A DNA stretch of 64,000 bases from Fragum whitleyi (taxonomy: Eukaryota > Mollusca > Bivalvia > Cardiida > Cardiidae). The notes under the pieces are model-generated. The model saw only the letters and a list, made by a program, of their open reading frames with translations. It was not told where the DNA came from and did no database searches. A program made the position numbers and the translations under genes. Of this stretch, positions 44,911 to 56,782 are shown piece by piece (position 1 is the stretch's first letter; the number at the start of each line of letters is the position of its first letter). The stretch is taken from contig OX411543.1 of assembly GCA_948146395.1 (NCBI GenBank), positions 50,568,517 to 50,632,516 of the forward strand, in the 5' to 3' direction.

Positions 44911-45481
44911 AAGTGCAGTTTCCATATGTAACCATCAACGATTGTTTAATATTTTTGATTCCCACTCAAGGGATCTTCTCAAAACGCCACAATTTTCATT
45001 TCAATTGATAATATTCAGTCCTGTCTTCAATTTAGGCCTTTCAGGCCTTTGATTTAATGTAGAAACGTCTGATTTGTTCGTAAAGGCATTGAATCCATTG
45101 TTTGGTACTCCAGCCACCACAAAATAACTGAAAGAATGGTGAAAGTGGCGTTAAACACTATTCAAACAATCTTTCTGTTTTAGATAATAAGTAAGAAGAT
45201 GCTTTCATAGAATTGACTCATACTTACATTTGTCTAACCATTCAGTTTGATTAATTAGACTAAGATTTAAAAGAGAAGTTACCCTATTCTAATGAAAGGT
45301 AGAGCTTAATTAAGGAAGGTTACCAAATTCTTATGGACGGCTTTCTTTCACCAAGATATACAATACAATTATATCATTAAATTAGCAGCAAACAACAAAA
45401 GTTTATAACTATAGTCAATACAATCTCAAAGGTCCGAGCTCCTCCTGACTATTAGTATTTAACTCTCCCTTTTTATACATG

Positions 45482-45900
45482 TTTATAATATGACCTACGT
45501 CGCGGGAGTGAGATAAACCCGTTAAATATTTTTGATATTACACGAGTGTTATTACACTAGTGGAATAACTATGCAAATGAGCTAAGAACGAAGAACAGCG
45601 TTATATTTTTGTTAGGAAAATGACGTCATAATGAATCTGCTGACGTCATTTTTCAAACGGCGTTATATGTTTCGCGGAATAACATGAATCGATAAATATC
45701 ATAATTTTTATCGTTTAATATCCAAAATTCGGGTCATATTATAAATAGAATATTAAATTTGTGCTCATCAAATACCGAATTTATTAAACTCGTCATCTAT
45801 GAACAGATAAAAACTCGACACAGTCTCGTTTTTATCTGTTTATAGATGACTCGTTTAATAAATTCGGCATTCAATGAACACTCATTCAATATCCTCTATA
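45482..45900 (+). mobile_element. family C element, copy 2
   Basis: Same layout and orientation as 41785-42201: TTTATAATATGACC start, CRE pair at 45621 and 45641, GGTCATATTATAAA inside, then the terminal hairpin GAATTTATTAAACTCGTCAT...GATGACTCGTTTAATAAATT and the end CATTCAATATCCTCTATA. The copies differ at scattered positions, mainly around the CRE flanks, so the duplication is not recent. Confidence 0.8.
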
Positions 45901-46225
45901 TACTTGTACCAGTCAATTAGTGGTCCTTCAATGACAAGGCTTTGACAGATACAGAACGCCTTTAGCACAGAGCACTTGCATTCAAGTTCGTCTTGCACGG
46001 CACTGTCAAGGTCAAAGGAACAAAGTTGTATCAAGTCAATATAAGCCGATTAACCCAAAAAGTGTTGAAGATAGTTTAATTCTTGGTGAAAGCTTAGATC
46101 TTGAACTAAGATGTGGCTGCTATGATTCACAATGTCATATTGTAGACTTCGCATGTTTTCATTTAATCATCTTCATTCGTTTACGGGAAATTGCTGTCTC
46201 AATATAATATGATATATACGATATA

Positions 46226-46660
46226 CAATAAGTAACATCGTGAAAATGACATTCACCTCAATTAAGACCATTCTCAATCGCTCACTCAACGCTTCATTAA
46301 TTTATTCAAAACACTCACTTCTACCATTCAAGAACGCTCAAACCCGTTGAAAGGTATAGATTCAACAACGCCATTCAAAATAAATTTGGATAGAGAAAAT
46401 CGCGATTTCACTGATATAATCCAAATTGAAAGCGTCTAATATGTTCTTGAAGAAATAGGAAGCTATTAAAAGAACTTGTATGCATATTTTATTAAAGAGA
46501 GGTAATCAATATAATTAATTTTGTTCATCCTGAACAAAATTTGCGTTATTGGATTATCTCCAATTAAATTCACTCAAAATTTGCTCTACACCTTAATTAA
46601 TTTCATTCAAAAATCATTCGAATATCATTCATCTTGTCAATTTCATGATGTTCTTAACTG
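46226..46660 (+). mobile_element. family A (CAGT) MITE copy
   Basis: It runs from TA|CAATAAGTAACATCGTGAAA to CATGATGTTCTTAACTG|TA. The first end has lost the CAGT pattern (CAAT). The inner hairpin is TAATTAATTTTGTTCATCCT / GAACAAAATTTGCGTTATTG. Confidence 0.8.
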
Positions 46661-48507
46661 TAAATCTCGGATGCTGAATCCCGCTTAATTCCTGAACTTC
46701 ATATAGTCCCTAATAAGAAGTTAAATCTATACTGGATGCTACTTCTTTAAAGTTAATTTTTGAAGCGATAAAAAGATTTAAAACTACTCAAGTGTGATCT
46801 TTGCTCGTCACACAAGCGGATCTTGCATGGTTATGCATTCATGGATTATCGGAAACTAAATATCATTACGGTATAGCAGAATTTCCTTCTGTGCAAAGAA
46901 TATTGGAAAAGTGCAAGAGATTTAGCTTTTTACGAGTTCCGTAGGATTTAAATATAATAAAATAATCATTAGGTGGTGAGCTTTGGATATGCAACGCATT
47001 ATATACCAACTTATATTTACAATGTAGCCAAATAATATTTTTCTCAAAAAAAGTTCTCGGAAGCTTTTGACAGTTTTAAAGTAGTTCCCAGAAACGAGAG
47101 TTATTTTAATACCTTGAAGCTTTTGTTTTCAGAAGAGAATATGTAATACCTAAACAATTTATTTAGTTTCGCTGAAATCAAATATACTTAGTTCCAAAAG
47201 AAAGTCTGTATGTTTCAATTTCGAACATCTCGGATTATGCATGACGTAACGTCACATAATTTGCACCGATATTCCTAGAGGCTATCTACAAACGGTTGTT
47301 CGTAAAAAAATCTTTATGGCATTCAAAAGATTCAAAGCGGAGGCAACATTTTATTTTGGGTCATTTACTTGTGCAACCAGTTAGGGATAAGTCATTGCTA
47401 TAAGATTTAATTCTATTTATTTCTTTTGGTCCGCGATAGCACAGAACCACACCAGAAATACAAGTGTACACATTGCAACAATATGGAATTACTTAAATTT
47501 AATCTTTCGAACAAGAGAATCAACTTTGTTAAAGAAACCATTCACATTAATGTTAATCAATCTTTACATTCCAGTGAAAATGTAATTTTTCCGTTTTTGT
47601 GTACCCTTTTAAACAGCGTAAGACATAGCAGAACATTATTGCCTCGTTAGCGGTGACGTTATGGGCCAATCAACGTAGCAATTAAACGTTTTATACCATA
47701 ACTTTTGTTTGACAATGTTATGGAATCCTAGGCTAACTCTGAAAGCCATATAAGCGCATTATTACATAAAATGTCCGGGTCGTGAAAGGCATACGTTAAC
47801 GGACAAAACCCGGGCGTTAACGGGAGAAAACGTGGATTAATCAGTAAATTTAGGTGCCTTTAACGCCCGGCTTTTTTAATTTAATATCTGCGATTTGGGT
47901 TAATACACTTATATCTATTTCAATGATTCTATTAATTTTTTCTGCAATATTAGTTTTTCCCAAAAGAATGCATTCTGTTTAAAATGCCAAAAAGGTTAGA
48001 TCTAGAAGACTGTACACATTGATAAGTAAAACGCGTGAGAATTATTCATGTTTAACAATTATATAACGCTTACCTCAAGACGTTACTCTCAAAAAACGCA
48101 TTTAATTGTGTGACGTCATAAATTTATCAAGTAACGTCGGTATAAACAAAATGGACGGTGTAATGTATTACGCAATTGTTCCGGCATATTAGTCGTTTTT
48201 TTTTTTGTTACTGTTTTTTTTGTATCGTTTCTATGAAATTATTTTGAAATTTCTGTTTGAATTTAAAAAGGAATCTTCGGTAATTTCTTACACACTTCTC
48301 ATGTGAGCTCGACACTCGATAATTAAACTGTACAAACTATGAGCTTTAAAAACAACAACAAAATAGTACAATTCTATTGGGTGAAAAATAAAACAACAAT
48401 AACAACAAACGACCGAAACAACAACAAAAATAAGAACATAAATCTTAATAGACGGACAACAACAAAATACTATTTATTAACGTCTCGTGCAAAAAAAGTA
48501 CCGATTA
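46661..48507. other. no supported gene
   Basis: A GC-richer patch with CGGGCGTTAACGGGAG and TTAACGCCCGG lies at about 47808-47875 and may be a worn palindrome like that at 20528 (which has AACGCCCGGCGTT). A CRE TGACGTCA is at 48112. Confidence 0.4.
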
Positions 48508-48936
48508 CAGTTAGTAACATTGTAATATTGACATTCACCTCACTCAAAACCATTCAAAATCACTCGCTCATCGTTCATTCATTCATTCCAAATACTCACT
48601 CCTACCATTCAAGAGCGCCCTGAATTTACCGAAAAAGATAGAATTAACAATTTCATTCACTATGAATATAAATAGAAAAAAAAATCGCGATTTCAACGAA
48701 ATGATTGAAATTGTAAGTGTCTGACTGATCTTGATGAAATAGGAAGATATTTATAGAACTTGTATGCATATTTTATTAAAGGGAGGTTATAAATATCGTT
48801 AATTTTGTTCATTCTTATAAAAAATTGGCGATATTGGATTACCTCGCCTTAATTTCTCCCAAAATTCGCCCACGCGCTCATTCATTTTCATTCCGAAATC
48901 ATTTCAAATTCATTCACCATGTCAATTTGTTAACTG
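48508..48936 (+). mobile_element. family A (CAGT) MITE copy
   Basis: It runs from TA|CAGTTAGTAACATTGTAATA to CCATGTCAATTTGTTAACTG|TA. The right end lacks the CACGATG block. The inner hairpin is weaker than in other copies. Confidence 0.85.
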
Positions 48937-51295
48937 TAACTAGTGTAACAATGTAAAGTAGTCATTTTTACAATAACAACATTTATTGCCTTTGCGAAGC
49001 ATAAATGCAATTGGCTTGGATAAAAGTGTTCTCAAATTGTAACAAAACACATTTGTGTACTGTACAAACCTTAATGGAAGATGTTTGGAGCCAAATATGT
49101 ACTCAAGGCCAAATTACAACATTGGGACCAATTCATCATAATAGTAGAGGCACTTTATCCGACAGTTGTATTAAAAAGATTTGTAAAATGTGATTTCATA
49201 TTTTAGATATCGCCATCTCTATCAATTTTAGAATTTAAAAGATTTTCCGGAATGTACTGGTACTATGACAAACATGACCCGCTATGCTTAAAGTGACCTT
49301 AATTAGTGCGTAAAATGCAAATCCTTTGCCTGACTTGGTTTATTTTCTGATTATAATACGATGTCGTAAAACGCATATATGAAATAAGATGAATTACATT
49401 TAACTTTATTCTTAATGAAATTCATTCGCCATGTGGTGTACTGAACTATTTACATGGATAGCTCCGCCCATTTTTGACGTCATACGTCATTTCATCGGAA
49501 ACGTTGATGCTTTTATCGTCATATAACTCACGTGCTAAATGACGCGGCGTTTTCTGCGAAATTCCCTCAACGTCAGTATCATTACTTATTTATGAATTTT
49601 ACATCCAGAAAAAACAATTTTACTACTTTAGACCCAGAAAAGAGTAATAAAACTAATTTCAGAATTGTGATCGTGTTATTATGGATGTAATTTCATTTGC
49701 GCGTTGACACATCAATTTGAAAAAAGAAAATAAATAAAAAAAGTCATTTTACAGAAATGTCCCCATTTGCTTGCCTTGTAATAATGATATCTGACAACTA
49801 CTACTGACAACTGACAGTAACTTCAGTAAGGACAATTCTTAAATAATAGAGATATATAAACGGGGTCGGGGCCTACAGAAATATAAAAATCTTACAGCAA
49901 TCTTAACCATTTTTTGCTTTTCACGGCATATTTAACTGTTATACACAAAACTTTTATAGACAACATACACCTATATCAGCCTGCATAGATATGCAGGCTG
50001 ACTTAAGCAAATATTGCATGCTTTGTACAGAGTTGTTTGGTTATTTCTTGAGCCAGAATGTCTTCCAAATTAAAAAAAAAAGTTAGATACACAATTTTAA
50101 TTCAGCAGGATAAGGTTAAAAGTGGGCCCATTAATTCTAATCCCATTTTGTCGTTCTCAATTTGACAGGGAGAAAGACAATATATGTAGCTAAGTTAATC
50201 GAAATACCAAAAATTTACTATTAGAAAGGTCTTTTTTGATATATCAAAAATGAAAAAAGCAAAGGTTACATTCCAAATTCTTTACATGGTAGAGACAAAC
50301 TGCCATTACCACCGAAGTCACAAATGCGATTTTATTATATTTTTACCGTCTAGAAGCCTTATAATCTGAGAAATATAATGCGAAAATGCAAAAAATGTGA
50401 TGGCTAAATTGCCGTGTCTGCACGCATAGTTCTAGACAGTGATAAAACATTGACTAAAAATCTCATTCCCCATTCTTAGCACTGACTTTATAATGGTGCA
50501 TACATCTTAGGTTTCTTTATTCCGCTCAGGTCAAATGTATATGTTCTAGACAAGGAATGCATCTTCAAATTCAGGTAAAAGAAAATAAGAAATATTTGTT
50601 TTTTTCCAAATACTGAATTTGCTCACGAAAAAAAAAAAAAAAAAAAAATAATGAAAATCTACTGCGCAAAGTTGTTACTCTGACTAAGACCATAAAAGCG
50701 AGAGCTCATTCCTTGCGTTTAAAAATTGCCACGGACGCCGTGTAATGTTTATTTATTCTAACTTCTGTCGCAGAAAGCGGGGATATACTCAGTAAGCAGT
50801 TGTATAAAGATTTTTTGCTATATCTTGTATAGCGCTATCAGGTCATATGCTTTTCATAGTGTCAATAAAGCGTCTCATAGTAGCAGTAGAACGTCTCAGA
50901 CCAAATGGGACATTTGTTCAGTCACATCGCAGCAGCTGGAACACTCAACCAGTATGCCCTTGTAATTCCCTTACCAGTGCTACTATGACATCCTTTCCGA
51001 GCCTCAATTTGCTTTCACGTGGACAATCGGGAAACTTCGGCGATTCTACGGAGTTCGCGTATAAAACGAAATCAAATTTGAACTTAGGTTCATGATATGA
51101 ACAAACTTGATAAAGTTACACTAGATTCCTACAAACAAAATATGCATTTTATCGGATATCTGGTTTCAGAGATTTTTTTTAAAAAAAAGATTATATTCCT
51201 CCTTTAAACATCTCACCCAGAGTTAACGGTGCTTTTAATTTTTGAGCAAATGAGGTAGAGCTTGATCAATAGAACATCTTTGCAAAAATTTCATC
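48937..51295. other. no supported gene; small palindrome and poly-A
   Basis: A perfect 12-bp-arm palindrome TCAGCCTGCATA-GA-TATGCAGGCTGA lies at 49976-50001. A 21-A run is at 50628-50648. 51027-51052 repeats text from 27596-27625. A GC-richer patch at 50860-51060 has an open frame on both strands but no motif I can name. Confidence 0.45.
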
Positions 51296-51712
51296 CATTC
51301 GGAACATCACTCGGCAATTTCCGTAAACTGCAACAGTCCTCGGATGTATGTAAGGCGGATGGGTATGTAACAAAATCGTGCATTTTGTTAGGCGGAAACA
51401 GTGTAAGAAAAATAAGCACTGTAGATTTATATCTTTTACAGTAAATGACGACTGAATCATTCTCAAAAATTAAGATTTTTCAGCCGTTACTCGAGAATCT
51501 AAAGATACTTATATAGGGATACGATGGTTTCACGTCAGTGACTTAAACGAGTAGCGTTGACGACGTCGAATGTTTTCTCTCAAAGTTTCGAGGGCTAACG
51601 CCATTTAACTGACGTCATCGAGTTTTTCCAAGGGTTTCCCGTGATTTTCAAAAATAGTCCGTCTATGTACATCCGAGGTTAATCGTGAGATTGGCCGAGT
51701 GGTGTTCCGATT
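51296..51712. mobile_element. family G TIR element, copy 2
   Basis: It begins CATTCGGAACATCACTCGGC and ends GGCCGAGTGGTGTTCCGATT, an inverted pair as in 43442-43868. Interior text differs and there is no central foldback. It is followed by a GACGACGGACATATTATGTC stretch (about 51768) that looks like the closing part of a tandem-array element. Confidence 0.6.
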
Positions 51713-52385
51713 GAGTTTCATCATGATCGGCCCTCCGGTTTAGGAGGAGAAATGTCTAAATAAATCGTAGACGACGGACATATTATGTCTCACGACTGAA
51801 GACGAGCATTCTACAATAGACCACATTGAACAATTCGTTCTAAGATGGACTTAAATCACTCTCAAATAAAAAAAACTGTTTGATGTAAATATTATCCAAA
51901 TTTCTCTCTATTACACAATGCTTGTACTTTATGTTAAAATGTGTAAAAAAAAAAAAAAAATCAGACGGTATTTATGCCACACTAGGAAATCGCTAGGCAA
52001 TTCCCAGTCGTTAACTTCTCATTTGTATTTTGTTAATCAAAGAATTTACCATAAGCGAAGGCCTTGTAATGCGATTAAGGTATAGTTTGTGTCGTAACGG
52101 AGAAATGCCGTCGTGATTTGACTGAAAAATGTTTTAAGTGTAAAAGAAATATGTTTAAAACTACTTTTGGCAATCGATATGCTTTCTAGCGAGTATTTGA
52201 ATATGTTTTCCCACATGAGCGATAAACGTTTATAAAGGTTAATGATATAATACACTAAATTACTTAACTATATTACCATGTGATTTAAAAAATACAGGCT
52301 TTTCGACAAAAAAACTTAGTATTAAAATATGAGGAAAAAGTTTGTGTTTTTTTAAGTTCTGTCTACTATTGATGTAACTGTCGTA

Positions 52386-52600
52386 CAGTTAACAACATCT
52401 TGAAAGTGATAAGGTGAAAGATTTTTGATTTATTTAGGAATGAAATTGAATGAGTGCATAAGCGAGTTTTGAGTAAGTTTGAATGAGATAATTCAATATC
52501 GCTAATTTTCTTCAGGCTGAAAAAAACTTTATATTCCCATCAGTTTATCTCAAAACTAGTTAATATAGATTCACTTAAAATACATTTACAGACTTAAGCG
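52386..52600 (-). mobile_element. family A MITE, truncated copy
   Basis: It starts TA|CAGTTAACAACATCTTGAAA, then TAGGAATGAAATTGAATGAG and AAGCGAGTTTTGAGTAAGTT. It is recognisable up to the inner hairpin (TTCAATATCGCTAATTTTC) and lost beyond about 52560. Confidence 0.75.
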
Positions 52601-52980
52601 AGGAGGACTGTGACGCTCATTTAAAACAAAACTAACGCCCTCCAGTACCAACGCTTGGATAAGGATGATTGGCCAATAAAAGAAATAATAATAAAAAAAA
52701 AACAATAATATGAAAATAGATAAATAAATATTCCAAGTCGAAAAAGGGGTCAAACTTTTACAAAATGCTTAATTAGTCATGTAGCTCTTGTGATGGTGAA
52801 CACACATGACAATTTTCAAGAATACATCTCCAATTACAACAGAGATATGACCAAGGATTAGAAGTTGTCTCGCCCGTGTACACTCCTACGCCAATGACGC
52901 CCTTGCGATGAAAATACTTCAACTCTATATTCCAAAACAGCCGAGTTGCAGTAACAATATATATATCAAAATACATAATA

Positions 52981-53417
52981 CAGTTAACAACATCGTGAAA
53001 TTGACAATGTGAATGATTTTGGAATTAATTTGGAATGAAATTGAATGAGTGTGTGGAGCGAGTTTTGAGTGAATTTAATGGGAGGTAATCCAATATTGCA
53101 AATTTTGTTCTGGATGAACAAAATTTGCGATATTAATTACCTCCCTTTAATAAAATATGCATACAAGTTAAAAAAATATCGTCCTATTTCTTCAAGAACC
53201 TATGAAACGCTTACAATTTGAATTATGTCAATGAAATCGCGATTTTTCTCTATCAAAATTTATTTTGAATGACGTTGTTGATTCTATGTCTTTCCATCGG
53301 TTTGAGCGTTTTTGAATGACTTGAGTGAGTGTTTGGAATGAATGAATGGAGCGCTGAGTGAGCGATTAAGAATGGTTTTGATTGAGATTAATGTCAATTC
53401 CACGATGAAACTAACTG
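52981..53417 (-). mobile_element. family A (CAGT) MITE copy, best-preserved reverse copy
   Basis: It runs from TA|CAGTTAACAACATCGTGAAA to CACGATGAAACTAACTG|TA, with about 25-bp terminal inverted repeats. Internally the text GGGAGGTAATCCAATATTGC...GCGATATTAATTACCTCCC forms the hairpin, and GAATGAATGGAGCGCTGAGT closes the second half. This copy is the best reference for the family. Confidence 0.9.
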
Positions 53418-55384
53418 TATAGAGTAGTTTTCCGTTTCATAAAAAACATTCTTCATCCAAAGACAATTAACACTCTGAAAAGTACATGTACTAGTACATT
53501 GTATATACCAGCATGTTACTAGTTCAACACTTCATCTTCACAACCAAACTCGCAAATCTTAATCATAACATAAGAATGACATTTACCAATTTGGCAACTA
53601 ACGTGTAATGATGGACTTGTCTGATTCTGCGCCATTCCGATGATATAGTTACACCATAATCGAAACTGTAATGTATGCAACTTTTAATCTCTACAATGAG
53701 CTTTGTGTAAACCTAATGTTTTGCATCATGGGCAAGAGGCCTTGTACTATTCTGCATAAAGAATGAACAAACGGTTACTTTGTAAATTTTGATATTAATA
53801 TAAAAAGACCTTCGCAGAGACAACTTTTAGCAGCAAAGTCCGCATATACCGATACCCGTTCATACGATGCTTCGAAGATAATAAGTGTTTACAATATTCG
53901 GATATATAAACTGAAACCAACTTCTAATCGGTCACTGCATTTTTTCCTCTTTTCGACACATTTACAATAACAAAATTGAATAGAACATTACGTTCATGCA
54001 AAGACAAATCAATCTCAAGTATTTTAGTGAAAGAATTGTGTAAAAAGGACCGACAGAACGATTGTAGCGTACAAAAGAAGACACCAACCCTACTTTGAAA
54101 AAGTCACGAAACTCGCAAAATGCAGGGAATTTTCAAAATTTCAGTCGAAGAAATACCGTTATGTTGTTGAAAAATCATTATGCTTTCGATGCCTTAAAAG
54201 TAGCTGAATAGAAATAAGTAAAGAAAACATTATTCAAAGCGTTCATTTGCGTTACTGAGGTGAATTTTAAATTTACCCCATCCACCAATGTTAATTTTGA
54301 AATTTGGTGTAACCATGTTCTCATGCAAGTTAAATTACTTTCCCTGGAGAATTTTCGATGCATTTTGATTTTGCTATCTACCAAGTGCATGGGCTATCGG
54401 AAATCATTAAACACCTGCATCTTTAACAATACTTTGCATTATTTTTTTTTTGCTTTATTTGAGTGACCGATTAGAAGTTGGTTTAAGTTTAAATGCGATA
54501 TTACAAGTTTGCTGTTACCTTTACGGCACTAAAAAACTCAAGTTAAGTCAACAATTGAGCAGTACTTTCTTGACTGAAATCTTGAAAATTTCATGGATTT
54601 TGCGTATTTTTTATATATTCATTTGTCTGCTGCACATGTTCTATTGGGCCTTATTAAGGAAACTGCGGACACATCGCGGGTCATTGAAGGTCTAAATTTC
54701 AAAATCTTGCCTAATGCTATATAACTGAGCTATGAAATATCCGCTTTCATATATCGGTCATAAAAATAAAAAAAGGATTTCATAACGTAAAGTCGACGTC
54801 ATGACGTCATCAAGGGGCCGATCCCCCTTCTATCGGGACCAAATCCAGTAATTGTCCATTTTTTTCGGAAACAGCTGACCGATTTTTATCCCCAAAACAC
54901 CATTTGCTTCGTAAAATGACGCCCGAGATAGAGCTTTGATATATATGAAGATACACGTATAAGAAATGCAATAGGTCGTAACGTTTTAAATGTGTATGTA
55001 TTCTGCGTTGCTGTTTTCGGATGCAGTTACTGTAAATATAGACTGTTCTTCTCGACAATTCGCACGTTGACCTGTGCTGAAATTTATTTATGATGCTTCC
55101 AATCCATTCCACCGCAGATTTCTAAGATAAAAATCATATTCTTCGGGTTAGATTTAAAAAAAAAAGTGACAAAAAAGGTACGTCACATCCTTAATTTCAC
55201 GAAATAGATAGCGTTTCAAGTCTGTTATTTTGTCTGAATGAGCATAAAACGAATAGCCCGGGTGTTTTGGATTTTCTTAATGAAACTTATTTCGTAAAAA
55301 TAGACCAATTTATTCAGAAAGTATTTTCAAATACTGATTTTGGTTGGTCGAAAAGGGTTTAGCCCCTAAATGACTTTGGGAACA
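53418..55384. other. no supported gene
   Basis: Open frames around 54260-54700 are AT-rich without domains. A CRE TGACGTCA lies at 54802. No repeats were recognised by eye. Confidence 0.4.
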
Positions 55385-55710
55385 CCCAAAAAGCGGTCGC
55401 TTATGGAAATGGTCACTAAATACAATATTTCATGAATAATAGAATAGGCCATTTTCATAGCATATATGGATGGTCGCATATATGGATTGACAAATCGAAC
55501 CCTATGACTTTTTTCAATCCACTAGAATCGTCTCATTGAAACGATTCTAGTGAGTTCCAACAAAATGAGATTCAATAATAAACAAATTTTGGTGAAAGAG
55601 TGCCATCTTTTACAAAGATTTTGCTGATTTTTAAGGGCCTTTTTTTAGGATGGTCGCTTTATAAAATTGGACGCTTAATTGAAGTGGTCGCTCAAGCGTT
55701 ATCGACTGTA
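55385..55710 (+). mobile_element. family H (AAGCGACC) element, undivided copy
   Basis: Left text ACCCAAAAAGCGGTCGCTTA and right text GGTCGCTTTATAAAATTGGA...GAAGTGGTCGCTCAAGCG match the outer parts of 6565-7283. The centre has a 13-bp-arm palindrome CACTAGAATCGT...ACGATTCTAGTG (55520-55552). There is no ORF. Confidence 0.6.
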
Positions 55711-56782
55711 CTTGTACGAATGTGCAATGAATGATCTATAAACGGCGTTCACCATTCAACGAAATTGTTCAACCATAAATCAATCTTAGCTGTAACACCT
55801 TCTTTTGTCTAGACATATTAATTTCTCTATAAGATAATTTGTTACTGAATTAAATCAGTCAGGTACATTATTTGGACATGTAATTGCATTTATAAAACTT
55901 GATATGACATGCCCGCCTTCCAAATTGTGCTGCCATGACATTTGATAAAATCAGTTTATAATTTAATTCAGACATACCTAATAATTGCCACACTTTTACT
56001 AAAACAAGCATTTTGTACTATTTTGCTGATGAGATTAAACGTAAAATGTTTACTTTGCATTCACAAAACAATGACTATGCTGAAACTATTTTGCAACAAA
56101 TGTAGTCAAATAATGTAGATATTCTAATTAGCGTCAGGTAATTCAACTTTTAGATTCTATTGAAAATTTCATTACGATATACATGTAATATTTTGACGCA
56201 CCTCCTTTTAAAAAATCAACATTTTAGGCAATTGCGAATCCAAATTGAACATTATGGCTTGACTGCGGTCACTTTATAATAGAGTGACATACGTATGTCT
56301 GGTCTTATTTAAATAAACGACTTCGACGTTTGTTCTATTAGATTAAAGGCTCTGTATATTATGCGATAATCTCAGATTTCAATTTTCACGTCTGATTTGA
56401 AATTTCCCAATGGAGTTTATTATTGCAGAAGTCGTTTGTCAAATAGAAATACATACGGGAGCAAAGAAGAGAAATCAAAATTATTTCGAGTCGATTAAGT
56501 TTGGTAAATTCGACGACAAGAAACACCTTTTTTCTTTTAAAAACTACGAACAAGTATGTACTAGCAGTTTACTTAAAAGTATTCGAAAGACGTTCTTTTT
56601 CTAGACAAATATTTCAATTATTTCTTTTAACCGCCAATTGTACATGAATAGCATGTTTGAATGTAAGTGAATTTTGAATGTAAGCGTTTTTTTTTTTTAT
56701 AGTTTATAAATATTCACTTTCCTTTGTAAATTTCAAACGCGAGAAAAAGCAAGGAAGCATCTCTGAAGAGATATGTAATTGG
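55711..56782. other. no supported gene
   Basis: Only a T-run (about 56690-56699) stands out. The open frame at 56410 has no motif. Confidence 0.4.

Noticed and set aside
45060..45180. GTGGCGTTAAACACTATTCA as a mollusc SINE tail
   Set aside because: The text recalls such tails but no tRNA head, A/B boxes or target duplication were found.
50847..51095. GC-richer open frame on plus strand, and another on minus
   Set aside because: Both strands are open and part of the text is shared with 27596-27625. Not enough to call an exon.
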